A stretch of 64,000 nucleotides of DNA from Bog-532 sp965277615 (GCA_965277615.1 CBDIDG010000006.1:3410001-3474000); one strand, 5' to 3'; shown: positions 28,781 to 38,272, counted from the first letter of the stretch. Program-made: numbers and translations. Notes: a model not told the origin generated them from the sequence alone.

Positions 28781-31342
28781 GTGGCATCTTCTGCTGAGAC
28801 TCAGCCGGGCATGCGACGGGCGCTGGCCCGGGCTCGGGACGGCAAGGCTCTGGACGCCGCAGAGGCCGGGGTCCTGTTGCAGGCCCGCGGGGACGACCTG
28901 GACCAGCTGCTCAGCTACGCCAGCCGGACCAGGGACGCCGGCCTGGAGGCCGCCGGCCGACCCGGGGTCATCACCTACTCGCGCAAGGTCTTCATCCCGC
29001 TCACCCGGCTGTGCCGCGACCGGTGTGGCTACTGCACGTTCGCCACGGTGCCGCACAAGGTGCACAGCGCGTACCTGGAGCCGGACGAGGTGCTGGCCAT
29101 CGCCCGGGAGGGCGCGAAACTCGGCTGCAAGGAAGCCCTGTTCACGCTGGGCGACCGGCCCGAGGACCGCTGGACCGCGGCCCGGGAATGGCTGGACGCC
29201 CGCGGCTACGACGACACGCTGTCCTACGTCCGGGCCATGGCCATCCGGGTCCTGGAAGAGACCGGGCTGCTGCCCCACCTCAACCCGGGCGTGCTGAGCT
29301 GGGCCGACTTCCAGCGGCTGAAGCCAGTGGCGCCGTCCATGGGCATGATGCTCGAGACCACTTCGGCCCGGCTGTTCACCGAGAAGGGCCAGCCGCACTT
29401 CGGCAGCCCGGACAAGGACCCGAAGGTCCGCCTGCGGGTGCTGGAAGACGCCGGGCGGGTCAATGTCCCGTTCACCACCGGCATCTTGATCGGCATCGGC
29501 GAGACGCTGGCCGAGCGGGCCGAGTCGATCTTCGCCATCCGCCAGGTATCCCGGGAGTACGGCGGCATTCAGGAAGTCATCGTGCAGAACTTCCGGGCCA
29601 AGCCGGACACCAAGATGCGCGGCGTGCCCGACGCGGAACTGCAGGACCTGGCGGCCACGATCGCGGTCACCCGGCTGGTGCTCGGGCCCAAGGCCCGGGT
29701 CCAGGCCCCGCCGAACCTCATCGGCGACGAGTTCGCCCTCATCCTGCGGGCCGGCATCGACGACTGGGGCGGCGTGTCCCCGCTGACCCCGGACCACGTC
29801 AACCCCGAACGCCCGTGGCCCCAGATCGACGAACTGGCCGCTCACACCGCCACGGGCGGGTTCACCCTGCGCGAGCGGCTCACGCTCTACCCGCCGTACC
29901 TGCGCGAGCCCTGGCTCGACCCGCGCCTGGCCGGGCACGTGCAGGCGCTGGTGGACCCGGCGACCGGCCTGGCCAACCAGGACGCGATGCCGGTCGGCCG
30001 GCCATGGCAGGAGCCTGACGGCGGCTGGCAGGAAGCGGGCCGGACCGACCTGTACACCACGATCGACACCACCGGCCGCACCTCCGACCGGCGGGACGAC
30101 TTCGCCGAGGTCTACGGCGACTGGGACGAGGTCAAGACCCGGCTGGGCGGCCCGGCCGCCCCAGCTCTGGACCAGGACGTCAAGGCCGCCCTCCGCCAGG
30201 CCGAGCAGGACCCGGCCAGCCTGTCCGACGACCAGGCGCTGGCCCTGCTGGGCGCGGACGGGGCGGCTCTGGAGGCCCTGACCAAGCTGGCCGACGACGT
30301 CCGCCGGGACGTGATGGGTGACGACATCACCTACGTCGTCAACCGGAACATCAACTTCACCAACGTCTGCTACACCGGCTGCCGGTTCTGCGCGTTCGCC
30401 CAGCGCCGGACCGACGCCGACGCCTACACGCTGTCCCTGGCCCAGGTCGGGGACCGGGCCCAGGAGGCCTGGGAGTCCGGCGCGACCGAGGTGTGCATGC
30501 AGGGCGGCATCCACCCGGACCTGCCCGGCACGGCCTACTTCGAAATCGCGGCCGAGGTCAAGCGGCGCTGCCCGGACATGCACGTGCACGCGTTCTCCCC
30601 GATGGAGGTGCTCAACGGGGCGTCCCGCACCGGGCTGTCCATCCGGGAGTGGCTGATCCAGGCCAAGGAGGCCGGGCTCAACTCGGTCCCGGGCACCGCG
30701 GCCGAGATCCTGGACGACGACGTGCGCTGGATCCTGACCAAGGGCAAGCTGCCGGCCAAGGACTGGATCGAGGTCATCACCACCGCGCACGAGGTCGGCC
30801 TGCGCAGCTCGTCGACGATGATGTACGGGCACGTGGACAGGCCCGCGCACTGGGTCGGGCACCTGCGGGTGATCCGCGGCATCCAGGAGCGCACCGGCGG
30901 CTTCACCGAGTTCGTGCTGCTCCCGTTCATCCACGAGAACGCGCCGATCTACCTGGCCGGCCTGGCCCGTCCGGGCCCCACCGCCCGCGAGAACCGGGCC
31001 GTGCACGCCGTGTCACGGCTGATGCTGCACGGGGCGATTGATTCGATCCAGTGCTCCTGGGTCAAGCTCGGCGACGGCCTGTGCCGCGACGTCCTGACCG
31101 GCGGGGCCAACGACATCGGCGGCACGCTGATGGAAGAGACCATCAGCCGGATGGCCGGGGCCGACAACGGCTCATTCCGCACCATCACCCAGCTGGCCGA
31201 GATGGTCGCGCCCACGGGGCGGCCGATGCGGCAGCGGACGACCACGTACGGCGAGGTCTCGGCCGAGCGGCTGGCCGCGGCGGCCGCGAGTGATGGGGTG
31301 TGCGCCTCGATCCGCTCGCCGCTGCCGGTGCTGGGGGGCTGA
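28781..31342 (+). CDS. fbiC: F0 synthase FbiC (fused CofG and CofH radical SAM domains)
   Basis: 853 residues from the GTG at 28781 with GAAGGGAC upstream, close to the 856 residues of mycobacterial FbiC. The CofG half has the radical SAM cluster CRDRCGYC (Cys78, 82, 85). The CofH half has CYTGCRFC (about Cys530, 534, 537). Together they condense 5-amino-6-ribitylamino-uracil with tyrosine to make F0, the deazaflavin chromophore of coenzyme F420. fbiB and fbiA, which extend F0 to F420, lie convergently just downstream. Confidence 0.97.
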   Translation: MASSAETQPGMRRALARARDGKALDAAEAGVLLQARGDDLDQLLSYASRTRDAGLEAAGRPGVITYSRKVFIPLTRLCRDRCGYCTFATVPHKVHSAYLEPDEVLAIAREGAKLGCKEALFTLGDRPEDRWTAAREWLDARGYDDTLSYVRAMAIRVLEETGLLPHLNPGVLSWADFQRLKPVAPSMGMMLETTSARLFTEKGQPHFGSPDKDPKVRLRVLEDAGRVNVPFTTGILIGIGETLAERAESIFAIRQVSREYGGIQEVIVQNFRAKPDTKMRGVPDAELQDLAATIAVTRLVLGPKARVQAPPNLIGDEFALILRAGIDDWGGVSPLTPDHVNPERPWPQIDELAAHTATGGFTLRERLTLYPPYLREPWLDPRLAGHVQALVDPATGLANQDAMPVGRPWQEPDGGWQEAGRTDLYTTIDTTGRTSDRRDDFAEVYGDWDEVKTRLGGPAAPALDQDVKAALRQAEQDPASLSDDQALALLGADGAALEALTKLADDVRRDVMGDDITYVVNRNINFTNVCYTGCRFCAFAQRRTDADAYTLSLAQVGDRAQEAWESGATEVCMQGGIHPDLPGTAYFEIAAEVKRRCPDMHVHAFSPMEVLNGASRTGLSIREWLIQAKEAGLNSVPGTAAEILDDDVRWILTKGKLPAKDWIEVITTAHEVGLRSSSTMMYGHVDRPAHWVGHLRVIRGIQERTGGFTEFVLLPFIHENAPIYLAGLARPGPTARENRAVHAVSRLMLHGAIDSIQCSWVKLGDGLCRDVLTGGANDIGGTLMEETISRMAGADNGSFRTITQLAEMVAPTGRPMRQRTTTYGEVSAERLAAAAASDGVCASIRSPLPVLGG

Positions 31343-31419
31343 TCCAGCGCGACCGGCGAGGTACCTGGTTCTGGCGGGGCTGGAGATCACTCGAGGCCGT
31401 CCGCGACCTTTGTGCCCGA

Positions 31420-31459
31420 TGGCGCCAAAGGGCACACCATGGTGTGCCCTTTGGCGCCA
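31420..31459. repeat. Perfect 40-bp palindrome, member of a dispersed repeat family
   Basis: The arm TGGCGCCAAAGGGCACACCA (31420-31439) is followed without a loop by its exact reverse complement (31440-31459). It lies between the convergent fbiC and fbiB genes and could terminate transcription from both sides. A copy matching at 36 of 40 positions is at 49044-49083. Confidence 0.95.
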
Positions 31460-31484
31460 AAGGGTCATCTGGCAGAGGCGGGGA

Positions 31485-32864
31485 CTACAGGGTCAGGGTG
31501 AAGTCGGCCGGGTCGCGTGGAGGACGAGCCGCCGGCGCCGACGCGGGGTGGCCGATGCCGATGGCGCCCATGGGGAGCCAGCCGTCCGGGACGCCCATGG
31601 CGCCGGCCGCTACGTCCTGGCAGAACAGGGTGCTAGAGATCCAGCAGGAGCCCAGACCCTCGGCGGCCAGGGAGATCAGGAGGTTCTCGACCGCTGCGCC
31701 CATGGCGACCTCGAACATGGAGCGCTCGGAGCGGTTTCGCTTCTCGTCCGGGTAGGTGTGCGCCTCGTCCAGCACCAGGCACGGCACCACGATCAATGGC
31801 GCCCGGCGGAGGGGCTCGCCGCGCCGGACCCGGCGGGCGATCTGCTCCTCGGTGAACCCGTCGCCGCGCAGGTCGGCGATCCAGGCCTCCAGCATGGCGT
31901 CACACAGGCCATCCCGGGCGCTGGCCGACTCCAGGACCACGAACCGCCACGGGGTGCTGTGGTGCGGCGCCGGCGCGGTGAGCGCGGCAGCGATGGCGCG
32001 GCGGACCGCCTCGGGGCTGACCGGGGCGCCGGTGAAGTCGCGCACCGTGCGCCGGGCCAGCGGCACCTCGGCCGCGCCGTACCGGAACATGTCCTCGGCC
32101 GAGTTGCGGATCAGTGCGGCTGCGCCCGGGCCGTCCTCGTCGGTGACCAGATCGGCCAGCCCGCGGACGACCGCGACCGGGACACCGGTGGCCTTGCGCT
32201 TGACCAGATCCCCGGCCGCCGCGACCTCGTCGGCCACCGCGGCCAGCGTGACCTCGAGCGAGTTGCCGAAGCTGTCCTGTGTGCCGCGGTAATCGATCGC
32301 CGGGAGGACCCCAGCCGCGCCGATGGCGGTGTCGGTCTGGCCCACCCGCCAGGCCCGGCCGAGCGTGTCGGTGACCACGACCCCGACCCGGGCCCCGGGC
32401 CGGGCGCGCAGGGCCTTGCGCAGCCGCCGCGCGGACTCGTCCGGGTCCTCGGGCAGCAGCACCACGGTGCCCGCCGGGGTGTTAGAGGCGTCCACACCGG
32501 CGGCGGCGAGCACCAGCCCGTGCCGGGTCTCCACGATCCGGGCGTCACCGCGCCGGGCCACCACCCGGACCGTCTCGGCGTCGATCGCGGCCTCCCGGTC
32601 CTGGCGGACCGTGCGGCCCTCGGCCTTGCTGACGATCTTCGACGTGACGACCACGATGTCGCCGTCGCGCAGGTCGCCCACGGCATCGGCGATCAGCGCG
32701 CCCAGGTCCGCGCCCGCGGCGACCTCGGGCAGCCCGGTGACGCCCCGCACACTGATCTCAGCGACGCTGCTCTCGGGGACGCTGCTCTCGGGGCTCTCGG
32801 GGACGCTGCTCTCGGGGCTTTTGGGGACGCTGCCCTCGGGGACGCTGCTCTCCGGCGCGGTCAC
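31485..32864 (-). CDS. fbiB: Coenzyme F420:gamma-glutamyl ligase / FMNH2-dependent reductase FbiB
   Basis: 459 residues with two domains: an N-terminal CofE-type ligase (about residues 40-255; DIVVVTSKIVSKAEGR, VVVTDTLGRAWRVGQTD) that adds glutamates to F420-0, and a C-terminal nitroreductase-like domain (ARRTVRDFTGAPVSPEAV, MGAAVENLLISLAAEGLGSCWISS) that reduces dehydro-F420-0. The first 35 residues are a Ser/Glu/Pro repeat (ESSVPE-type) encoded by direct repeats at about 32762-32853, an unusual addition. GTGA overlaps the fbiA stop, so translation is coupled. Confidence 0.96.
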   Translation of the reverse strand: MTAPESSVPEGSVPKSPESSVPESPESSVPESSVAEISVRGVTGLPEVAAGADLGALIADAVGDLRDGDIVVVTSKIVSKAEGRTVRQDREAAIDAETVRVVARRGDARIVETRHGLVLAAAGVDASNTPAGTVVLLPEDPDESARRLRKALRARPGARVGVVVTDTLGRAWRVGQTDTAIGAAGVLPAIDYRGTQDSFGNSLEVTLAAVADEVAAAGDLVKRKATGVPVAVVRGLADLVTDEDGPGAAALIRNSAEDMFRYGAAEVPLARRTVRDFTGAPVSPEAVRRAIAAALTAPAPHHSTPWRFVVLESASARDGLCDAMLEAWIADLRGDGFTEEQIARRVRRGEPLRRAPLIVVPCLVLDEAHTYPDEKRNRSERSMFEVAMGAAVENLLISLAAEGLGSCWISSTLFCQDVAAGAMGVPDGWLPMGAIGIGHPASAPAARPPRDPADFTLTL

Positions 32865-33811
32865 GACGACAGCTCCACGGCCAGGTCCAGCGCGGCCCGG
32901 GCGATCTCGGCCGTGCTGGCCAGGTCCCGCATGTACAACGGCAGCACCCGCACCTCGATCCCGGCCAGCGCGGGGTCGGCAGCGGCCTCCTTGTCCTGGT
33001 CGTCGACCAGCCAGCCGTCGATCAGGCCGGCCCCGTAGTGCGCGCCGACCGCTACGGCGGTGGTGGGCACGCCGATCGCGGTCAGGCAGGCGTCAGCCAT
33101 GCCGCGCACCGGGGCGCCGCCGATGATGGGTGAGACCGCCACCGCGGTCTTGGCCGCCACCGCCTCCCGGATACCGGGCACCGACAGGATCGTGCCGACG
33201 CTCACCACCGGGTTGGACGGCGGGAACAGCACCACGTCGGCCGCGGCGATCGCCTCCAGCACACCCGGCGCGGGCCCGGCCTCGGCCGCCCCGACGGCCA
33301 CGATCGCGCTCGCGGGCACCGCGGCGTGCATCCGCACCCACCACTCCTGGAAGTGGACGTAGCGCGGCCCGTCACCCTCGTCGATCAGCACGTGCGTCTC
33401 GATCTGGTCGTCGGACATGGGCAGTAGCCGGACCCCGGGCTGCCAGCGCTGGCACAGCACTTCGGTCACGGCGGACAGCGGGCGGCCCTCGGTCAGCAGC
33501 TGGGTGCGCACGATGTGGGTGGCGAAGTCCCGGTCCCCCAGCGTGAACCAGTCCGGGCCGACGCCGTACGCGGCCAGCTCATCCCGGATCTCGAAGGTCT
33601 CCCCGGTCCGGCCCCAGCCCTGGCGCTCGTTGATCCCGTCACCAAGCGTGTACATCACCGTGTCCAGGTCCGGGCAGACCCGTAGCCCGAACAGGGTGAT
33701 GTCGTCGCCGGTGTTCCCGACCACGGTGATGTCGGCGTCTGGGGCGGCGGCCTTCAGGCCGCGCAGGAAGCGCGCGGCGCCGACGCCGCCGGCCAGCACG
33801 GTAATGCGCAT
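32861..33811 (-). CDS. fbiA: Phosphoenolpyruvate/2-phospholactate transferase FbiA (CofD)
   Basis: 316 residues starting MRITVLAGGVGAARFLRGL. Conserved blocks are NTGDDITLFGLRVCPDLDT, GWFTLGDRDF-like (DWFTLGDRDFATHI), PSNPVVSVGTIL and SPIIGGAPVRG. In actinobacteria it transfers a phosphoenolpyruvyl group (from EPPG) onto F0 to give dehydro-F420-0, which FbiB then reduces and polyglutamylates. It is the first gene of fbiA-fbiB and is divergent from whiB2 across 297 bp. Confidence 0.97.
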   Translation of the reverse strand: MRITVLAGGVGAARFLRGLKAAAPDADITVVGNTGDDITLFGLRVCPDLDTVMYTLGDGINERQGWGRTGETFEIRDELAAYGVGPDWFTLGDRDFATHIVRTQLLTEGRPLSAVTEVLCQRWQPGVRLLPMSDDQIETHVLIDEGDGPRYVHFQEWWVRMHAAVPASAIVAVGAAEAGPAPGVLEAIAAADVVLFPPSNPVVSVGTILSVPGIREAVAAKTAVAVSPIIGGAPVRGMADACLTAIGVPTTAVAVGAHYGAGLIDGWLVDDQDKEAAADPALAGIEVRVLPLYMRDLASTAEIARAALDLAVELSS

Positions 33812-34006
33812 GGCTCAAGTCTGGCAGGCCGGCGCCCCGGCTGGGACCGTGACCCGCTTCCGGAGGCGGTCTCCAACCGGCCGAATATTACTCTTCGTAA
33901 TTGTGCAACTGCTAACGGCTAACGGCCCGGCAACGGATAGGGAGCAGTCTTCGGGAACTTATCGCTCACCACGGAAGATTAGTGCGGCCAATATCACCTA
34001 CCGGGC

Positions 34007-34036
34007 TTGACTCGAAGCAAGACACGCGCGTGTAAT
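34007..34036 (+). promoter_or_regulatory. SigA-like promoter upstream of whiB2
   Basis: TTGACT (34007-34012) and TGTAAT (34031-34036) are 18 bp apart and face the whiB gene, leaving a leader of about 65 nt. The rest of the fbiA-whiB2 spacer is relatively AT-rich (TATTACTCTTCGTAATTGTG near 33893) and may hold the fbiA promoter. Confidence 0.5.
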
Positions 34037-34108
34037 TTCACTGTTGTAGTTCACGCCGCCCCGGGGGAGGCGTGATCCCGGGGGCCCCCGTCGCGGGGTA
34101 GGAGGTGC

Positions 34109-34399
34109 GTGTTGTCCGAGGTCATCGTCCAACTAATAGAGCTAGAGCACGATGTGGAGTGCTCAGACGATGACGCCGAGGAGATTGGCTGGCAAGACCA
34201 GGCGCTGTGCGCCCAGACCGATCCCGAGGCGTTCTTCCCGGAGAAGGGCGGCTCGACCCGGGAAGCCAAGAAAGTCTGCCGCAGCTGTGACGTCCGGGCC
34301 GAGTGCCTGGAGTACGCGCTCGAGAACGACGAGCGGTTCGGCATCTGGGGCGGCATGTCCGAGCGTGAGCGCCGCCGCCTGAAGCGCGAGGCGATGTGA
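34109..34399 (+). CDS. whiB2: WhiB-family iron-sulfur regulator, WhiB2/WhmD type
   Basis: 96 residues. Four Cys ligands for a 4Fe-4S cluster are in LCAQTD, KKVCRSCDVRAEC (C..C-x2-C..C), followed by the GIWGGMSERERRRLKR motif that binds sigma factor and DNA. Position beside fbiA and the DUF3499/phosphomannomutase genes matches whiB2 (Mycobacterium) and whiB (Streptomyces), which are needed for septation. GGAGG at 34101-34105 is 3 nt from GTG 34109 but a better 6 nt from TTG 34112, so the true start may be one codon later. Confidence 0.92.
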   Translation: MLSEVIVQLIELEHDVECSDDDAEEIGWQDQALCAQTDPEAFFPEKGGSTREAKKVCRSCDVRAECLEYALENDERFGIWGGMSERERRRLKREAM

Positions 34400-34400
34400 G

Positions 34401-34874
34401 TCAGGTCCCGTCGGCGTAGCCGGGATCGATCGCGTCCGGGTCCAGACCCAGTAGCTCGGCGATCTCTTCGACCACCACGTCGAAGATCAGCTCGCTCAGC
34501 TCTTCCTCGTCTTCGGCCCGGGCCAGCAGCGGCCGCCGGTAGAGCACGATCCGGGGCGAATGGGCACCGCCCTGCGTGCGCGGATCGGCCTCACCGGGGT
34601 CGATCCGCGCCAGCGGCACCGGCACCAGGTCCTCGCCCTGGATCTCTTCGTCCGGCACTTCCTGGACCGCGAACTCGATGCCGGACAGCTCGGTTTCCCA
34701 GCGCGGCTCCAGCCGGGCCACCGCGTCCAGGACCAGGTCATCGAACTGCTGGGCCCGGCTGCGGTAGAGCGGGACGTCGGTCGGTACGAGCCGGCCTCGC
34801 AGGCCGCGCCCGTGCCGGTCCCGGCGCCGGACGCGCCGCCGTTCAGCGCCGGAATTCTTCTGATCGGCCTGCAC
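34401..34874 (-). CDS. Metallopeptidase-family protein (PF06262 type) lacking HExxH
   Basis: 157 residues, equivalent in position to mycobacterial Rv3259. An Arg-rich N-terminus is followed by FDDLVLDAVARLEPRWETELSGIEFAVQEVPD and IVLYRRPLLARAEDEEELSELIFDVVVEEIAELLGLDPD. In PF06262 proteins the final helix usually carries HExxH; here the same helix reads VVEEIAELLG, with Glu and Ala/Glu in place of the zinc ligands. It is therefore probably not a zinc peptidase. It converges on whiB2, with 1 bp between the stop codons. Confidence 0.75.
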   Translation of the reverse strand: MQADQKNSGAERRRVRRRDRHGRGLRGRLVPTDVPLYRSRAQQFDDLVLDAVARLEPRWETELSGIEFAVQEVPDEEIQGEDLVPVPLARIDPGEADPRTQGGAHSPRIVLYRRPLLARAEDEEELSELIFDVVVEEIAELLGLDPDAIDPGYADGT

Positions 34875-35055
34875 AGTTACCGAGCGTATCCCCAGCGCGG
34901 GCCGACCGCGAAGACACGATGGTGAAGAGTGCCCCGGGTGGTGGCGTTACCGACCCCGGCCAGCTACCGTCAACGGGTGTACCGGGCCGTGCGCCTGGCC
35001 CGTTGCTGGGGCCGGTGGCCGCCGGTGGAGATGATCACGTGAGTGAGGTGGGTCG

Positions 35056-35460
35056 GTGAGTTCGCGTTGCTGCTCGCGCACCGCATGCAGGCAGCCCCCC
35101 GTCTACACGCTCACGTACGTCTACCGCGACTCCACCGCGGTGCTGGGGCCGCTGGCCGCTTACGTCGAGCCGCACTGCTACGACCTGTGCGCCAAGCACG
35201 CTGAGCGGCTGACCGTGCCCCGCGGCTGGGACGTGGTCCGGCTGCCCGGCGACCCCGTGCAGCAGAGCGTGGACGACCTGGAGGCCCTGGCCAACGCGGT
35301 ACGGGAGGTTTCCCAGCAGCAGCGCCAGCGGCCGCCGGGGACCGAGCCGGTCGGGCAGGGCGTGGAGGTGGGCCGGCGTCGCCACCTGAGGATGGTCCGT
35401 TCGGCCCCGGCCGAGCCGAAGCCACCGACCGAGACCGCCGGGCGCCAGCCCACCACTTAG
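35056..35460 (+). CDS. DUF3499-family protein
   Basis: 134 residues from GTG. The conserved part is RCCSRTACRQPPVYTLTYVYRDSTAVLGPLAAYVEPHCYDLCAKHAERLTVPRGWDVVRL. Four Cys and a nearby His (C, C, C..HxxxxxC, H) suggest a small zinc-ribbon-like domain. The tail is Arg/Pro-rich. The gene is conserved between whiB2 and phosphomannomutase in actinobacteria; its function is unknown. Confidence 0.8.
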   Translation: MSSRCCSRTACRQPPVYTLTYVYRDSTAVLGPLAAYVEPHCYDLCAKHAERLTVPRGWDVVRLPGDPVQQSVDDLEALANAVREVSQQQRQRPPGTEPVGQGVEVGRRRHLRMVRSAPAEPKPPTETAGRQPTT

Positions 35461-35524
35461 CCCCGGGGGCAACCGGTAGGCTCTGAGGCCGGGCGCCGCC
35501 GCTGGGGGCGCATGTCCTCAGTGG

Positions 35525-36889
35525 GTGGGTGAGTTGGCGGAGATCTTCAAGGCGTACGACATCCGCGGTGTCGTACCCGATGACCTGGACGAACATGTGG
35601 CCGAAGCGGTGGGTGCCGCATTCGCCCGGCTGACCGGCGCGCGCCAGCTGGTGACGGTCCACGACATGCGGACGTCCTCCGCGCCACTGGCCAAGGCTTT
35701 CGGCCGGGGCGCGACAGCGCAGGGCGCTGAGGTCATAGCGGCTGGTCTCGGCTCCACCGACATGCTCTACTACGCCAGCGGCGTCCTCGGCATCCCCGGC
35801 GCCATGATCACCGCCAGCCACAACCCGGCCCGCTACAACGGCATCAAGCTGTGCCGGTCCGGGGCCAAGCCGGTGGGCCAGGAGACGGGGCTGACCGAGC
35901 TGCGGGAGATGGTGGTGGCGGGTGTGCCGGCCGGTACCGCGCCCGTCGGCCGCATCGTGGCCCGCGACCTGCTCACCGGGTACGCCGAGCACCTGAAGAA
36001 GCTGGTCGACGTGTCCAGCATCCGGCCGCTGAAGGTCGTGGTGGACGCGGGCAACGGCATGGCCGGGCACACCGTGCCCACCGTGTTCGAGGGCCTGCCC
36101 ATCGACCTGGTACCGATGTACTTCGAGCTGGACGGCTCGTTCCCGAACCACGAAGCCAACCCGATCGACCCGGAGAACTTGCGCGACCTGCAGCGCAAGG
36201 TCACCGAGACCGGGGCGGACATCGGGCTGGCCTTCGACGGCGACGCCGACCGCTGCTTCGTGGTGGACGAGCGGGGCGAGATCGTGTCCCCGTCGGTGCT
36301 GACCGCGCTGATCGCCCGCCGCGAACTGGCCGGTGAGCCCGGCGCCACGGTCATCCACAACCTGATCACCTCACGCGCGGTGCCGGAAATCATCGCCGAG
36401 TCCGGCGGTACCCCGGTACGCACCCGGGTGGGGCACTCGTTCATCAAGGCCGAGATGGCCCGCACCAGCGCGATCTTCGGCGGCGAGCACTCCGGCCACT
36501 TCTACTTCCGTGACTTCTGGTTCGCCGACAGCGGCATGCTGGCCGCGCTGCACGTGCTGGCCGCGCTCGGACACCAGGACGGTCCGCTGTCGGAGCTGCT
36601 GGCCCAGTACGCCCGCTACGCCGCCAGCGGCGAGATCAACAGTGAAGTGAGCGACCAGGCGGGCGTCACCGCCCAGGTCCGCGAGATCTACGCCTCCCGT
36701 CCGGGGGTGACCAGCGATGACCTGGACGGGCTGACCGTGCAGGCCCCCGACTGGTGGTTCAACCTCCGGCCGTCCAACACCGAGCCGCTGTTGCGGCTCA
36801 ACGTCGAAGCGGCCGACCAGGCCACTATGGAATCACTGCGGGACGAGGTGCTGGGGCTGGTCCGCGGCACCCCGGGCCGGGAACGATAG
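35525..36889 (+). CDS. manB: Phosphomannomutase/phosphoglucomutase
   Basis: 454 residues of the alpha-D-phosphohexomutase family. The phosphoserine is Ser98 in GAMITASHNP, the Mg-binding loop is DGDADR (residues 238-243), the sugar loop is GGEHSGHFYFRDF, and the phosphate loop is RPSNTEPLLRLN. It interconverts mannose-6-P and mannose-1-P, feeding the guanylyltransferase at 40556 for GDP-mannose. The GTG start lacks a strong ribosome binding site. It leads a tight group with the Trm112-like and SIS genes. Confidence 0.94.
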   Translation: MGELAEIFKAYDIRGVVPDDLDEHVAEAVGAAFARLTGARQLVTVHDMRTSSAPLAKAFGRGATAQGAEVIAAGLGSTDMLYYASGVLGIPGAMITASHNPARYNGIKLCRSGAKPVGQETGLTELREMVVAGVPAGTAPVGRIVARDLLTGYAEHLKKLVDVSSIRPLKVVVDAGNGMAGHTVPTVFEGLPIDLVPMYFELDGSFPNHEANPIDPENLRDLQRKVTETGADIGLAFDGDADRCFVVDERGEIVSPSVLTALIARRELAGEPGATVIHNLITSRAVPEIIAESGGTPVRTRVGHSFIKAEMARTSAIFGGEHSGHFYFRDFWFADSGMLAALHVLAALGHQDGPLSELLAQYARYAASGEINSEVSDQAGVTAQVREIYASRPGVTSDDLDGLTVQAPDWWFNLRPSNTEPLLRLNVEAADQATMESLRDEVLGLVRGTPGRER

Positions 36890-36899
36890 GAGAGACGGC

Positions 36900-37085
36900 A
36901 TGAAACTCGACAACTGGCTGCTGGACATTCTGGCCTGCCCCAACTGCCACTCGACTCTGCAGGCCGACGACGAGGCCAGCGAGCTGGTGTGCACCAACAG
37001 CGAGTGCGGCCTGGCCTACCCGGTACGCGACGACATCCCGGTCCTCCTGGTCGACGAGGCCCGCCGTCCCGGAGTGGGGGCGTGA
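36900..37085 (+). CDS. Trm112-family zinc protein
   Basis: 61 residues. Two CxxC-type pairs (ACPNCH and CTNSEC) form the zinc ribbon, and YPVRDDIPVLL is the Trm112 signature. In eukaryotes Trm112 activates methyltransferases; bacterial members are usually of unknown role. GGAGAGAC precedes the ATG, and the stop overlaps the next GTG (GTGA). Its conserved place between manB and the sugar isomerase is seen widely in actinobacteria. Confidence 0.88.
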   Translation: MKLDNWLLDILACPNCHSTLQADDEASELVCTNSECGLAYPVRDDIPVLLVDEARRPGVGA

Positions 37086-38248
37086 CCTCCGGCGGTGACC
37101 TGACCGGACTGGATAACGACGGACTGGATGACGACGGGCTGGCCGACGAGTTCGCCTCGGACCGGCTCGACGATGCCGACCTGGTCGAGGCGGCCGATCC
37201 CGGCGGCATGCTCCGCCAGGTGGCGTCGTCCGCGGCTCAGGTCCGGTCGGCCGTGCGTACCTGCGCCGAGGTCGACCTGTCCCCCGTCACCGGGAGCGAC
37301 CGGCCCCGGGCCATCGTGGTGGCGGGGATGGGTGGCTCCGGCATCGCCGGCGACGTGCTCGCCGCCGTCTGCGGCACCAGTAACGCCACCCAGATCATCA
37401 CCTCGCACGGGTACCAGCTGCCCGGCTGGGTTGGCGCGACCGACCTGGTCATCGCGGTGTCCTGCTCTGGGTCGACCGAGGAGACGCTGGGCGCGGCGAC
37501 CGAGGCGGTCCGCCGCGGCTGCCACCTGGTCGGCGTGGGCGCGGCCGGGTCACCGCTGGCCGACGTGGCCACCCAGGCCCGGGCGCCCTTCATCCCGGTG
37601 GTCTCGGCCGGGATGCCCCGGTCGACGCTGTGGAGCCTGTGCATCCCCCTGATCGCCGTGGCCGAGCAGATCGGCCTGGTCGACGTGGGCGAAGAGGTGT
37701 ACGAGAGCGTCGCCGCGGGCCTGGAGGAGATCGCGTTCCAGTGCCGCCCGACCAGTGAGTCGTTCGTCAACCCGGGCAAGTCGATGGCCCTGGACCTGAT
37801 GGGCACGCTGCCGGTGATCTGGGGCAGCTCACCGCTGGCCGCGGTGGCGGCCCAGCGCTTCGCGGCCCAGCTCAACGAGAACGCCAAGTACCCGGGCATC
37901 CCCGGGGAACTGCCGGAGGCCAATCACAATCAGGTGGTGGCGTTCGACGGGCCATTCGCGCCGGGGACCACGCTGGAGGCCAGTTCCGGCTTCCCGCAGC
38001 GGCTGGTGCTGCTGGCCGACCCGGCCGAGCACCCGCAAGTGGCCCGGCGGCGCGAGGCGTCGGCTGAGCTGGCCGCCGCGCGGGGGATCCGGGTCACCGA
38101 GCTGCCGATGACCGGGGAGCATCCGCTGCAGCGGTTCGCCAGTGTGGTGCCTCTCATCGATTACGCCACCGTCTACCTGGGCATTGCCACCGGTGTGGAC
38201 CCGACGCCGATCGAAATCATCCAGGAGCTGAAAGAGCGGATTTCCTAG
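37082..38248 (+). CDS. SIS-domain phosphoglucose/phosphomannose isomerase-like protein
   Basis: 388 residues. The first SIS domain has GMGGSGIAGDVLAAV and SCSGSTEETL; the second contains NENAKYPGIPGELPEANHNQVVAF, which carries the Glu and His expected of the bifunctional PGI/PMI family. The N-terminal 40 residues are acidic (GLDNDGLDDDGLADEF). It likely interconverts fructose-6-P with mannose-6-P or glucose-6-P, supplying manB upstream. It is coupled to the Trm112 gene by a 4-nt overlap. Confidence 0.88.
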   Translation: MTSGGDLTGLDNDGLDDDGLADEFASDRLDDADLVEAADPGGMLRQVASSAAQVRSAVRTCAEVDLSPVTGSDRPRAIVVAGMGGSGIAGDVLAAVCGTSNATQIITSHGYQLPGWVGATDLVIAVSCSGSTEETLGAATEAVRRGCHLVGVGAAGSPLADVATQARAPFIPVVSAGMPRSTLWSLCIPLIAVAEQIGLVDVGEEVYESVAAGLEEIAFQCRPTSESFVNPGKSMALDLMGTLPVIWGSSPLAAVAAQRFAAQLNENAKYPGIPGELPEANHNQVVAFDGPFAPGTTLEASSGFPQRLVLLADPAEHPQVARRREASAELAAARGIRVTELPMTGEHPLQRFASVVPLIDYATVYLGIATGVDPTPIEIIQELKERIS

Positions 38249-38272
38249 GCTCCAGTTGGGAAGGAAGCGGGC

